This document shows, in pieces, positions 52,158-62,198 of a DNA stretch of 64,000 nucleotides. The notes beneath the pieces are model-generated. The model did no database searches. It saw only the letters and a list, made by a program, of their open reading frames with translations, and was not told the DNA's origin. Position 1 is the stretch's first letter. Every line of letters begins with the position of its first letter. Source of the DNA: Streptomyces sp. HUAS CB01 (GTDB taxonomy: Bacteria; Actinomycetota; Actinomycetes; Streptomycetales; Streptomycetaceae); the NCBI RefSeq assembly GCF_030406905.1, contig NZ_CP129137.1, forward strand, positions 2,917,001 through 2,981,000, in the 5' to 3' direction. The translations under genes and the position numbers were made by a program.

Positions 52158-52183
52158 GGGGACGGAGCCGGACTCCGTACGGG

Positions 52184-53392
<1,209 letters not shown>

Positions 53393-53430
53393 TTAGTCGG
53401 CGTCCGGTTTGTTCGGGCGACCTGTACAGG

Positions 53431-53925
53431 ATGACCACTCAGGAGGCTGGTGTGGCGATCGATCATCTGGACGGCCGGCTCATCGTGCTGCTCGCCCGCG
53501 AGCCGAGGATCGGGGTCCTGGAGGCGTCCCGCCGGCTGGGGGTCGCGCGGGGCACCGTCCAGGCGCGGCTGGACCGGCTCCAGTCGAACGGGGTCATCCG
53601 CGGCTTCGGCCCGGACGTCGACCCGTCCGCCCTGGGCTACCCGGTGACCGCGTTCGCGACGCTGGAGATCAAGCAGGGGCAGGGGGCCGACGTACGGGCG
53701 CATCTCGCCACGGTCCCCGAGGTGCTGGAGCTGCACACGACGACCGGCCACGGCGACATGCTGTGCCGGCTGGTCGCACGGTCCAACGCGGACCTCCAGC
53801 GGGTGATCGACCGCGTCGTCGGATTCGAGGGCATCGTGCGGGCGTCGACGGCGATCGTCATGGAGAACCCCGTACCGCTGCGGATCATCCCGCTGGTGGA
53901 GCAGGCGGCGGAGGACGCCCGCTGA
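53431..53925 (+). CDS. Lrp/AsnC-family regulator
   Basis: A 164-residue regulator starting at ATG 53431. Residues 10-60 are the AsnC winged helix (DHLDGRLIVLLAREPRIGVL, ARGTVQARLDRLQSNGVIRGF). Residues 70-150 form the RAM ligand domain (VTAFATLEIKQGQG, TTTGHGDMLCRLVARSNADL). It diverges from hppD with 101 bases between, so it probably controls tyrosine breakdown in response to an aromatic amino acid, which is inference from position. Confidence 0.92.
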   Translation: MTTQEAGVAIDHLDGRLIVLLAREPRIGVLEASRRLGVARGTVQARLDRLQSNGVIRGFGPDVDPSALGYPVTAFATLEIKQGQGADVRAHLATVPEVLELHTTTGHGDMLCRLVARSNADLQRVIDRVVGFEGIVRASTAIVMENPVPLRIIPLVEQAAEDAR

Positions 53926-54042
53926 CGTCCGGGGCGCGGCGGGGCGCCGCGGACGGGGTGCGGTGAGGCGGGATGGGGGACGTACGCCGCGGCCGGGGCG
54001 GGACGGGGCCGAGGGCTGGGCCGTCCGATTCCCGCCGGCCCG

Positions 54043-54840
54043 TCAGCACTTCGGGATGTCGCCGCCCTTCTGCAGCGACTTGAGCGACGAGACAGCGTCC
54101 GTCAGCTCGGTGACGGGGATCAGCGTCATGCCCTCGGGCAGCTGCTCCTCGGCGATGGCGCACTCCGCCTTCGGTACGAGGAACACGGTCGCGCCGTCGC
54201 GCGCGGCGGCCTGGGTCTTGAGGGCGACTCCGCCGACCGCGCCGACCTTGCCGTCGGCGTCGATCGTGCCCGTACCGGCGATGTTCCGGCCGCCGGTGAG
54301 GTCTCCGCCGGCGCCGTCGCCCGCGAGCTTGTCCACGATGCCGAGGGAGAAGAGGAGCCCGGCGCTCGGGCCGCCGACGTCGGCGAGGTGCAGGGTGACC
54401 TTCACCTTCGCGGGGTCCTTCTTCAGGTGGCCCAGGGCCGCGTCGACCGCGCTGTTCTGGGACTTCCGCATCTCGGCGGTGTTGTGCTTCTGGATCTCCT
54501 CGTCGGACTGCCCGGAGGGGTACACGGAGTCGTGCGGCAGCACGGCCCGGTCCTTGCGGACCCATGCGTCCGCCACGTCGCCGAGATCGACGTCGACCGA
54601 GGGCCCGGTCGCCACGATGGTCGTCATACGCAGCTGCCCCTGGGTCGGCCGTACGGGGGCCCCGGTGATGGTGATCACGGGCTTGCCCCGGTCGGTCCCC
54701 AGCACGTTCGTGGTCTGCCCGGGCTGGGCGACGGTGAACGGCAGGGGCGCGAGCGCCGCCACCGCGAGCAGCGCGGCGACGGGCACGGCGCAGACGGCGA
54801 GGGCCCGGGGACGGGAGAGACGCGAGAGGCGAGTGAACAC
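54043..54840 (-). CDS. Membrane-anchored Lon-like (S16) peptidase
   Basis: A 265-residue protein starting at GTG 54840 with a membrane helix (ALAVCAVPVAALLAVAALAP). The C-terminal 120 residues form a Lon-type proteolytic domain: catalytic Ser in VGGPSAGLLFSLGI and catalytic Lys in VGGVALKTQAA. The PDZ domain that sits between the helix and the protease domain in YlbL-type relatives is not evident. It resembles extracytoplasmic Lon-like proteins of actinobacteria. The substrate is unknown. Confidence 0.85.
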   Translation of the reverse strand: MFTRLSRLSRPRALAVCAVPVAALLAVAALAPLPFTVAQPGQTTNVLGTDRGKPVITITGAPVRPTQGQLRMTTIVATGPSVDVDLGDVADAWVRKDRAVLPHDSVYPSGQSDEEIQKHNTAEMRKSQNSAVDAALGHLKKDPAKVKVTLHLADVGGPSAGLLFSLGIVDKLAGDGAGGDLTGGRNIAGTGTIDADGKVGAVGGVALKTQAAARDGATVFLVPKAECAIAEEQLPEGMTLIPVTELTDAVSSLKSLQKGGDIPKC

Positions 54841-54914
54841 GCTGTCAATGTATCGGTCCGCCCGGTGCCCCCGGACCGGGGCCGGGACCGGTCCGACCGG
54901 GGACGCAGCACCAC

Positions 54915-55043
54915 CTCGGCGCGGCGGCGCATCCTCGGCGCGGCGGCGCTTCACCGTCGCGGCGGCGCTTCACCGTCGCGGCGGGGCTCCTTGCACGACA
55001 GGGGCTCCTCGTACGACAGGGGCTCCTTGTACGACAGGGGCTC
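54915..55043. repeat. Three short tandem repeat blocks
   Basis: A 15-bp CTCGGCGCGGCGGCG pair (54915, 54934), a 19-bp GCGCTTCACCGTCGCGGCG pair (54947, 54966), and three 18-bp GGGGCTCCTTGTACGACA-type units (54983-55036) follow one another. The last runs into the IclR stop codon. They fill the gap between the peptidase and IclR genes. Confidence 0.85.
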
Positions 55044-55683
55044 AGCGCAGCGCGTCAGCGACCTCGCGGGCCGCGTCGACCACGCGGGGGCCGACGCGTT
55101 CGGGGACCGAGTCCGCCAGCATGACGACACCGACGCTGCCCTCGATGCCGGTCACCCCGACGAGCGCCGCGGCGGCCCCGCTCGCGCCCGCCTCCAGTTC
55201 GCCGTGCGTGAGGGTGTACGCGGGCTCGGTGAGACCTCCCTGGCGGGCGGCGAGGATGGCCTTGCCCGCGGCTCCCCGGTCCAGCGGGTGGCGGAACCCC
55301 GCCCGGTACGCCACGTGGTAGTCCGTCCACGTCGGCTCGACGACCGCCACCGCGAGCGCCTCCGCCCCGTCGACCAGCGTGAGATGGGCGGTCGCGCCGA
55401 TGTCCTCGGCGAGGGAGCGCAGCGCCGGCAGCGCCGCCTCCCTCACCAGCGGGTGCACCTGACGGCCGAGGCGGAGCACACCGAGTCCCACCCGGGCCCG
55501 GCCGCCCAAGTCGCGGCGGACCAGGGCGTGCTGCTCGAGCGTGGCGAGCAGACGGTAGACGACGGTCCGGTTGACGCCCAGCCGGTTGGACAACTCGGTC
55601 ACGGTCAGCCCGTGGTCGGTGTCGGCGAGCAGCTTGAGGACGCGCAGTCCTCTGTCGAGCGTCTGGGAGGTCTCCGCGGTCAC
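55042..55683 (-). CDS. IclR-family transcriptional regulator
   Basis: A 213-residue regulator starting at GTG 55683 behind GGAGAGGG. Residues 5-65 are the IclR winged helix (LDRGLRVLKLLADTDHGLTV, NRLGVNRTVVYRLLATLEQH). The C-terminal effector domain carries GATAHLTLVDGAEALAVAVV and RHPLDRGAAGKAILAA. It is shorter than the 250-residue norm. The target cannot be told; an IclR commonly controls an adjacent catabolic operon, but the nearest genes do not form one. Confidence 0.9.
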   Translation of the reverse strand: MTAETSQTLDRGLRVLKLLADTDHGLTVTELSNRLGVNRTVVYRLLATLEQHALVRRDLGGRARVGLGVLRLGRQVHPLVREAALPALRSLAEDIGATAHLTLVDGAEALAVAVVEPTWTDYHVAYRAGFRHPLDRGAAGKAILAARQGGLTEPAYTLTHGELEAGASGAAAALVGVTGIEGSVGVVMLADSVPERVGPRVVDAAREVADALR

Positions 55684-56464
55684 GACGCCCTCTCCTTCGA
55701 GGTGAGTGCGGCGACGCTCTCGCGGCCAGCGGCACCGGTCCCATTCGGCGACGCACGGAGAGGCCGCCGGCAGGCCATGGCACACCGGCTGCGCTCCGCG
55801 GCGGCGCTGCCACGGGGCGTTTCATTTGCGGGGACAGTAGCGAGCCGGTTCGCTCAGCGGAAGACCTCGTCCAGAATCCGGGCGTCGAAGACCCGTGCCG
55901 CCCGCTATCGGTACGCAAGTCGGGACGACCAGCGACTTCGACCGACACGTCCCTCTTCGGCCTCCGCCGAAGAGGGCTTTTCCCCCACCCCTCGACAGGG
56001 CGCGGACGCCCGGCCGGGGGCACCGCGGCGGACGAACTCGGCGCGTGCGGGGCGGACTTGCGGGGCGCGCGGATCGGGCGGACGGGAGCCACGGAGAGCG
56101 GGGGGAGGCCCCGGGCGGGGGAGGCTCGGGGCGGGCGTGCGGAAGGGGTGCGCTACGGCGTACGACTGCTGCACCGCCGGCGTACGCGGTGCCGCGCGCG
56201 AGGACCGCGCGGCGGACCGGCGCACGGAAGCGCGAAAGGGCCCGGGCGGTCCGCCCGAGCCCCGTCGACGCATCCGCGCGCTCACCGCGCAGCCGTCGGC
56301 GCGTCCGTGCGCCGACCACACAGCCGTCGACCCGCCCCTGCGCTCGCCACGCGGAGGACGGCCACTCCCTGCGCTCACCACACAGCGCCGGCCCACTTCT
56401 CCCTCACCACGCGGCGCCGGCCCGTCCCTGCGCTCGCCACGCGGAGGACGGCCACTCCGTACGC
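55684..56464. other. Long non-coding stretch with a direct repeat
   Basis: This 781-base region between the IclR and helicase genes has no convincing gene. It contains a rightward terminator (55951-55980) and a 28-bp direct repeat, CGCTCGCCACGCGGAGGACG onward, at 56341-56368 and 56431-56458, exactly 90 bp apart, within looser repeats from 56280 to 56464. Confidence 0.6.
55951..55981 (+). terminator. Rightward terminator with no obvious upstream gene
   Basis: CCCTCTTCGG (55951-55960) pairs with CCGAAGAGGG (55967-55976) around a 6-base loop and is followed by CTTTTCC. On the plus strand no protein gene ends here, so it may close a small untranslated RNA from about 55820-55950. Confidence 0.6.
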
Positions 56465-58249
56465 TCACCGCATACGCGTGGCCCACTCCTGGACCTTCTT
56501 GATCCGCTCCCGGATCTGCCCCGCCGTCGCCTCCGCGCTCGGCGGCCCCCCGCACACCCGGCGCAGCTCGGTGTGGATCACGCCGTGCGGCTTGCCGCTC
56601 TGGTGGACGTACGCGCCCACCATCGTGTTCAGCTGCTTCCGCAGCTCCAGCAGCTCCTTGTGCGAGACCACCGGGCGGCGCTCCGCGGGCAGTTCCAGCA
56701 GATCCGCCTCGGCGTCCGGCTTCTTGCGGCTGTGCGCGATCTGCCGCGCCTGCCGCTTCTGGAGCAGCAGTTGCACCTGGTCCGGCTCCAGCAGGCCCGG
56801 GATGCCCAGGTAGTCCTGCTCCTCCTCGCTGCCCGGGTGGGCCTGCATGCCGAACTCGGCGCCGTTGTACATCACCCGGTCGAAGACGGCGTCGGACTCC
56901 AGCGCCTCGAAGGGCAGCATGTCCTGCTCGCCGGTGTCCTCGTCCTGCTGCTTGTTCGCCTCGTCCATCTCCTGCTCGGACTCGGCGTAGGGGTCCTCCT
57001 CCCCTTCCTTCTTCGGCCGGTCGAGCGCGTGGTCCCGCTCGACCTCCATCTCGTTCGCGAAGCTCAGCAGCATCGGGATCGTCGGCAGGAACACCGACGC
57101 CGTCTCACCGCGTCGCCGCGACCGGACGAAACGACCCACGGCCTGGGCGAAGAAGAGGGGCGTGGAGATGGTCGTGGCGTACACGCCGACCGCGAGCCGG
57201 GGGACGTCGACGCCCTCGGACACCATCCGGACGGCGACCATCCAGCGGTCCTGGTTGTCGCTGAACTCGTCGATGCGCTTCGACGCGCCCGCGTCGTCGG
57301 ACAGCACGACGGTCGCCTTCGTACCGGTGATCTCCCGGATGAGCTTTGCGTAGGCGCGCGCCGAGTCCTGGTCGGAGGCGATGACGAGACCTCCCGCGTC
57401 GGGGATGGCCTTTCTGACCTCGCCCAGCCTCTGGTCGGCGGCGCGCAGCACGTTCGGCATCCAGTCGCCGCGCGGATCGAGCGCGGTGCGCCAGGCCTGC
57501 GAGACGGCGTCCTTGGTCATCGGCTCGCCCAGCCGGGCCGCGACCTCGTCGCCGGCCTTGGTGCGCCAGCGCATGTTGCCGCTGTAGGACAGGAAGATCA
57601 CGGGGCGGACGACACCGTCGGCGAGGGCGTTGCCGTAGCCGTAGGTGTAGTCCGCGGCCGAGCGGCGGATGCCGTCGTTGCCCTCCTCGTACGTGACGAA
57701 GGGGATGGGGTTGGTGTCGGAGCGGAAGGGCGTGCCGGTGAGGGCGAGGCGGCGGGTGGCCGGTTCGAACGCCTCCAGGCACGCCTCTCCCCACGACTTG
57801 GAGTCACCGGCGTGGTGGATCTCGTCGAGGATGACGAGGGTCTTGCGCTGCTCGCTGCGGTTGCGGTGCAGCATCGGGCGTACGCCTACGCCGGCGTAGG
57901 TGACGGCGACCCCGTCGTACTCCTTGCTCAGCGGGCCGGCGCTGTAGTCCGGGTCCAGCTTGATGCCTATGCGCGCGGCCGCGGCCGCCCACTGCTTCTT
58001 CAGGTGCTCGGTCGGCGCGACCACGGTGATCTGCTGCACGACGTGGTGGTGCAGCAGCCAGGAGGCGAGGGTGAGCGCGAACGTCGTCTTGCCGGCGCCG
58101 GGCGTCGCCACCGCGAGGAAGTCGCGGGGCTGTTCCTGGATGTACTTCTCCATGGCGCCCTGCTGCCAGGCGCGCAGCTTGTTGGCCGTACCCCAGGGGG
58201 CACGGCCGGGAAAGGCGGGTGAGAGGTGGTGGGAGGCGGTAGTAGACAC
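56465..58249 (-). CDS. DEAD/DEAH-box (XPB/SF2-type) helicase
   Basis: A 594-residue superfamily 2 helicase starting at GTG 58249. The motor has Q-like LRAWQQGAMEKY, Walker A ATPGAGKTT (motif I), DEIHHAGD (motif II) and LTGTPFRSD (motif III), and in the second domain MVSEGVDVPRLAVG (motif V) and QAVGRFVRSRRRGE (motif VI). The C-terminal 200 residues are acidic and helical with a basic end. It acts on DNA or RNA-DNA, probably in repair. It stands upstream of the non-coding repeat stretch and downstream of the Doc pair. Confidence 0.9.
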   Translation of the reverse strand: MSTTASHHLSPAFPGRAPWGTANKLRAWQQGAMEKYIQEQPRDFLAVATPGAGKTTFALTLASWLLHHHVVQQITVVAPTEHLKKQWAAAAARIGIKLDPDYSAGPLSKEYDGVAVTYAGVGVRPMLHRNRSEQRKTLVILDEIHHAGDSKSWGEACLEAFEPATRRLALTGTPFRSDTNPIPFVTYEEGNDGIRRSAADYTYGYGNALADGVVRPVIFLSYSGNMRWRTKAGDEVAARLGEPMTKDAVSQAWRTALDPRGDWMPNVLRAADQRLGEVRKAIPDAGGLVIASDQDSARAYAKLIREITGTKATVVLSDDAGASKRIDEFSDNQDRWMVAVRMVSEGVDVPRLAVGVYATTISTPLFFAQAVGRFVRSRRRGETASVFLPTIPMLLSFANEMEVERDHALDRPKKEGEEDPYAESEQEMDEANKQQDEDTGEQDMLPFEALESDAVFDRVMYNGAEFGMQAHPGSEEEQDYLGIPGLLEPDQVQLLLQKRQARQIAHSRKKPDAEADLLELPAERRPVVSHKELLELRKQLNTMVGAYVHQSGKPHGVIHTELRRVCGGPPSAEATAGQIRERIKKVQEWATRMR

Positions 58250-58409
58250 GGTCTCCGGTTCGAGGCAGGGCTACGGCGTTACGTACGACAACCGGGCCAC
58301 CCTACCGGTGCGGTCACGCCCGGGCAGGCCTCACCGGGCCGCGACGGTACGGGGTGAGACCCGCCTCACAGAACGGTCCGTGCGCCGGGACCCGTCGGAC
58401 CGCCCTCGT

Positions 58410-58805
58410 TCACAGGGTGCGCAGCACGGCCCCGATCAGAGCCGGATCGGACATCTGGCCGGCCGCGACGGACACGACCAGGTCGTACGCCCGGTCCTGG
58501 TCGACATTGACGGGGTCGGCGCCGTTGAGGGCGAGGAAGACCGCCGTCGACAGCCACGCCGTGCGCTTGTTGCCGTCGACGAAGGGGTGGTTCGACGCGA
58601 TCGCGTGGAGCAGGGCGCCTGCCTGCTCCCACAGGTCCGGGTACGCGGCCACCCCGTACATCCGGGAGCGCGGTCGGTGCACGGCGGACTCCAGGAGACC
58701 GCCCGCGCGGAGCTCCGGCGGGTGGCCGCCGAAGGCGAACCGGGCGATCGCCGTCACCTCGCTCACGGTGAGGTGACGCGTCTGGGTCGTGGTCTGGTGG
58801 GTCAT
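58410..58805 (-). CDS. Doc-type (Fic-fold) toxin
   Basis: A 131-residue death-on-curing-family protein with the Fic core HPFVDGNKRTAW (HxFx(D/N)GNKR) at residues 73-84. In phage P1 Doc this domain phosphorylates and inactivates EF-Tu rather than AMPylating. The start ATG (58805) overlaps the antitoxin stop (ATGA), the usual type II operon order antitoxin-toxin. The length is close to Doc. It lies next to the helicase gene. Confidence 0.88.
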   Translation of the reverse strand: MTHQTTTQTRHLTVSEVTAIARFAFGGHPPELRAGGLLESAVHRPRSRMYGVAAYPDLWEQAGALLHAIASNHPFVDGNKRTAWLSTAVFLALNGADPVNVDQDRAYDLVVSVAAGQMSDPALIGAVLRTL

Positions 58806-59002
58806 TCGCCGAGCCTCCTCAGCAGGCCCGCGTGCTGCTGGGCCAGTCGCCCGGCCAGTGCGGCCAGCCGCTCGCTCTGCACCCGCAGATAGTGGTGCAC
58901 CGCATCGTGCGCGAGCTCCTCCGGGGTCCGGCCCTGGGCGTCGGCGAGGTCGTGCAGTTCGTCGCGTTCCGCGTCGGTGAGGATGATCGTGAGCTCGTGC
59001 AT
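58802..59002 (-). CDS. Antitoxin of the Doc-type pair (RHH-like)
   Basis: A 66-residue protein opening MHELTIILTDAERDELHDLA and containing a predicted ribbon-helix-helix DNA-binding start (short strand, then two helices, GRTPEELAHDAV) and a charged C-terminal helix (QSERLAALAGRLAQQHAGLL) likely to bind the toxin. It overlaps the toxin by ATGA. RHH antitoxins typically repress their own operon and neutralise the toxin. Confidence 0.83.
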   Translation of the reverse strand: MHELTIILTDAERDELHDLADAQGRTPEELAHDAVHHYLRVQSERLAALAGRLAQQHAGLLRRLGE

Positions 59003-59386
59003 GGCCCGATGCTAAGCGCGGCCGGTTCCGGCCGCGCGGTGAATTCCTGGCGTCCGGCGGCGCCCCGAGCGCCGCTGCCGCCCGCTCCCGTCCGCTCGTT
59101 TGCGTGCCGCTCCCGGCGGACGTCCGGGGCGCGCCGGCCCGGGGGCGGGCCCGCTGCGCCGGGGTGCGTCGAGCCGGGGACGGTCCGGTGCCGGGGCCGA
59201 GCCGGACCGGAGCCGTCCGGGACCGGCGGCGGGTCGGCCATCGGACGGAGCGGGACCGCTGGGCGTCCGAGCCGGACCGGAGCCGTCCGGGACCGGCGGC
59301 GGGTCGGCCATCGGATGGAGCGGACCGCTGCGCCGGACCGGGCGGCCGCCCAGCGCCGGCCCGGCTGCCGACCGGGCTACACGGCG
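59003..59386. other. Non-coding region upstream of the antitoxin
   Basis: These 384 bases lie between the MFS gene stop (59387) and the antitoxin start (59002). They carry the direct repeat listed separately; the antitoxin promoter must be near 59003-59060. No gene is visible. Confidence 0.5.
59197..59315. repeat. 49-bp direct repeat with 70-bp period
   Basis: CCGAGCCGGACCGGAGCCGT and the 29 bases after it are identical at 59197-59245 and 59267-59315. The intervening 21 bases are also related to those after the second copy. It is non-coding and GC-rich. Confidence 0.85.
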
Positions 59387-60901
59387 TCAGGCGGGGCGGC
59401 GCTCGTGCAGCCGGGTGGCGACCCAGGCACCGAGCAGTGCGACCGCCGCCATGGGCAGGAACACCGCGGCGAAGGCGGCCGGGTGGGCGACGCTCTCCGC
59501 CCCCGCAGCCGCGACCGCACCGTGGCCGCCCGCCGCTCCCCCGCCCAGCGCGGCGAAGGCTGCGCCGCCCGCGGCCAGCAGCAGGACGTTCGACAGCCCG
59601 TCGGAGATCTGGAGCGCGGCGGAGTTCGTACCGGCTTCCGCGGGGGCGGACAGCTTCAGCAGCAGCACGCTGGTCGAGGAGATGACCAGGCCCATGCCGA
59701 AGCAGCCCCAGCCCCAGGCGACCCCGACGACCCACACCGGCACGGACGGGATCAGCACGCTCGGTGCCGCCGCGATCGCCGCCGCAACGAGCACCATGCC
59801 CGCCACGGTCAGCCGCTCCCGGTACGGCTCCAGCCTCGGCCGGGACTGGACGAACGAGCCCAGCGCCCACGTCGCCCCGCCCACCGCGAGCGACAGGCCC
59901 GCCAGCGTCGGCGACAGCCCGCGCTGGGTCACGAGCATCAGCGGTACGAAGGACTCCGCCGCGATGAACGACCCGGCGGCCACACCGCGCAGCAGCACCA
60001 CCGACGGCAGCCCGCGCGCCGAGCGGAACGTGCCGCGCGGCAGCAGCCCGAGCGCGGCCGGCACGAGCAGCGCTGCACCCGCGACGGCCGGGGCGAGGGA
60101 GAGCCACCGCAGGTCCTGGGCCGCGTACTGGAGCACTCCCGCGCCCAGCGAGATTCCGAACGCCAGCCGGATCCTGCGCCGGTCCAGCGCCGGGACGGGC
60201 GCCTCCGGATCCACCGGACCCGACGCCCGCCGCCGTATCGCGGGAGCGGCGAGGGCGAGCGGGACGACGACGAGGACGGGGATGCCGACGAAGACCCAGC
60301 GCCAGCCGAGGTGTTCGGTGACCGTCCCGGCCGCGAGCGGACCGACGACGGAGGGGATCACCCAGCTCGCGGCGAACGCGGCCATGATCGTCGGCCGCAG
60401 GTGCTCGGGGTAGGCCCGGCCGACGACGACGTACAGGGCGACGATCACCAGGCCGCCGCCGAGTCCCTGGACCGCCCGGCCGGCGATGAAGTACCACATC
60501 GTGGCGGCAGTGCCGGACAGCAGCAGACCCACACCGAAGGCGGCGATCCCGGCGGTCAGCGGCCCGAGCGGCCCTCTGCGGTCGGCCCACTGCCCGGCCA
60601 GCACCATCCCGAACAGGCTGGTCGTGAAGTACGCGGAGAAGGCGAACGCGTACAGCGGCACCCCGTCCAGCTCCCGCGCGGCCACGGGCATGGCCGTACC
60701 GACGGCGGTCGCCTCGAACGCGATCAGCAGGACGACGGACACGACGCCGACGCTGAGGGCGCGCAGGCTGCTCCCGAGCACCCCGCCCGTTCCGGCCTCG
60801 TCCGTACCGGCAGCGGTGCCGGTCCCACCGAGGCCGTCGCGGGCCTGCTTGACCGCCGCGTCGCCGGTACCGGCCGCGTCACGAGGTTCGAGCGCTGTCA
60901 T
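59387..60901 (-). CDS. MFS drug-efflux-type transporter
   Basis: A 504-residue major facilitator with 12-14 helices. It has motif A GQWADRRGPLGPL in the first loop, WYFIAGRAVQGLGGGLVIVALY (motif C-like region) and WRWVFVGIPV. It is of the DHA2-like efflux type. The start is either ATG 60901 (after TGGAG) or ATG 60922. An N-terminal Gly/Thr/Ala-rich segment of about 45 residues precedes the first helix. The drug or metabolite exported is unknown. The adjacent tRNA-Cys is divergent. Confidence 0.87.
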   Translation of the reverse strand: MTALEPRDAAGTGDAAVKQARDGLGGTGTAAGTDEAGTGGVLGSSLRALSVGVVSVVLLIAFEATAVGTAMPVAARELDGVPLYAFAFSAYFTTSLFGMVLAGQWADRRGPLGPLTAGIAAFGVGLLLSGTAATMWYFIAGRAVQGLGGGLVIVALYVVVGRAYPEHLRPTIMAAFAASWVIPSVVGPLAAGTVTEHLGWRWVFVGIPVLVVVPLALAAPAIRRRASGPVDPEAPVPALDRRRIRLAFGISLGAGVLQYAAQDLRWLSLAPAVAGAALLVPAALGLLPRGTFRSARGLPSVVLLRGVAAGSFIAAESFVPLMLVTQRGLSPTLAGLSLAVGGATWALGSFVQSRPRLEPYRERLTVAGMVLVAAAIAAAPSVLIPSVPVWVVGVAWGWGCFGMGLVISSTSVLLLKLSAPAEAGTNSAALQISDGLSNVLLLAAGGAAFAALGGGAAGGHGAVAAAGAESVAHPAAFAAVFLPMAAVALLGAWVATRLHERRPA

Positions 60902-61178
60902 GCGCTCCAGAGTAAGGGGCATGGTCGGACATGGCCCCTGTCGTGGGACGGGCTTCGGATCGGCCGTTGGTCCTAGGCCTCGGCCGGGCGGGCCGGTAGC
61001 CGGGCTCGCGGGATCGCACCGGTTCCGTTCCGGTCGGGTCCCCGGCCGGGTGGGCGCGGCCGGCGGGGCAACCGGTGCGAGTACCGCGTCGCGCACCGCC
61101 CGGGCCCGGCGCCCACTCCTCCCGCGGGGCCCTTCATGAACGCCGTGTGGCAGTCGCATTGCAGCCCCCGCCCGAACC

Positions 61179-61208
61179 TTGAGCGCCCTCTCCTCCGCCG
61201 CCTACGGT
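61179..61208 (+). promoter_or_regulatory. Promoter of tRNA-Cys
   Basis: TTGAGC (61179-61184), an 18-bp spacer and TACGGT (61203-61208) fit the Streptomyces housekeeping promoter. The predicted start is about 61215, 14 bases before the tRNA. The rest of the 327-base gap back to the MFS start shows nothing else. Confidence 0.6.
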
Positions 61209-61228
61209 CGACGCATCGAGGAACACAG

Positions 61229-61303
61229 GACCGTGTGCCCGAGTGGTTGAGGGGCTCGCCTGCAAAGCGAGTTACGTGGGTTCGAATCCCGCCACGGTCT
61301 CCA
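61229..61303 (+). tRNA. tRNA-Cys (GCA)
   Basis: A 75-base tRNA with acceptor GACCGTG/CACGGTC, anticodon stem CTCGC/GCGAG and loop CTGCAAA giving anticodon GCA. It has T loop TTCGAAT, discriminator U73 (the tRNA-Cys identity base) and an encoded CCA. It should read UGC/UGU. Two decayed genes of a secretion-type pair face it from downstream, so the site may have been used for integration. Confidence 0.95.
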
Positions 61304-61499
61304 CGCTTGAACGCGCGATCACGACCGCGCAGTGCCCGGAGGGCGGACGGCGCCGGCCCGGGAGTGACGAGGGCCGGCTGCGGCGCCGTCGTGGCAGGCG
61401 GCACATCCGGGTGTACTCGCCGAGCCCCGGATCACTTTCGCGCGGTCCGGGCCACAGCCTCGGATGTGATCGCAGCCCGGCCCATGGGGTCCTTGGCGA

Positions 61500-61751
61500 C
61501 GTCGTACAAGAAGCGTGCAGCGTCGACATCGCCTGGGTGAGGGCGTCCGAGAACTCCCCGGCCGTCTTGGAGATGAATCCGCGCGAGACGCTGGCATTGA
61601 CTCCGGCCCATTCGGCCCTGTCGGCCTTGGCCTTCATGTCGTCGCGCGCCCGCTTCTCCAGAGTCGTCAGGTTCTTGACGACCGTGCCCCAGTCGCCGAT
61701 CGCGGTGTTCAGCTGCGACAAGTTGGCGTGGCGGAGCGCTTCGAGGTCCAT
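61500..61751 (-). pseudogene. Truncated WXG/ESX-like secretion-associated gene
   Basis: From ATG 61751 a frame encodes MDLEALRHANLSQLNTAIGD and some 65 more residues that read like the helical N-terminus of the large WXG-type proteins of Streptomyces (KTAGEFSDALTQA). After about 61520 the frame loses that character and runs on to 61272, into the tRNA. A different frame (RFLYDVAKDPMGRAAITSEA) takes up protein-like sequence there. It is the 5' fragment of a gene cut short at the tRNA-Cys side. It overlaps the gene before it by ATGA. Confidence 0.55.
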
Positions 61752-62198
61752 CAGCGCTTCGTCCCCTCGTCAAAGCCCTTGTCGAGGGTGGCGATGCTGC
61801 TGACGGTCGACGCGATGTGGTACTCGTCGCCCGCGTGGGCCTTCTTCGTGAAGTCCATGTGGTTGGAGATGTGGGCGCAGGCGTCCAGCAGAGTGGTCAG
61901 GGACTTCTCCCACCGCTCCTGGACCGTGTCCAGATCCCCCGAGCTCGAACTCCTGCGCCTTGAGGTCCTTGGCGGCGTTCTGGCTGCTGGACCAGGCGTC
62001 ACGGCCGTAGCGGCCGAGGTCCGTGAACAGTTTGAACGCGCTGTCGCCGACCGAGGCCAGGTCCTGCTGGTCGACCTTGAGATCACCCTGCTGCCCGCCG
62101 CCGGCGCCTGTCTCGTTCGGCACCTGGTTCAGTTGCATGTGCGAGGAGCTTCTGCTGCCGGCGTCGGCCTTCAGCCGCTCCCATTCGTCCCACGCCAT
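61751..62198 (-). pseudogene. Frameshifted partner gene of the WXG-like fragment
   Basis: ATG 62198 starts MAWDEWERLKADAG, and the frame runs well to KDLKAQEFELGG. At a run of five C's on the plus strand (61936-61940) the frame moves by one base: removing one base joins it to GDLDTVQERWEKSLTTLLDA and HISNHMDFTKKAHAGDEYH, which end at TGA 61751-61753. The repaired protein would be about 149 residues, of the small helical partner type found before large secreted toxins. The run could be a real frame loss or a sequencing error. Confidence 0.6.
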
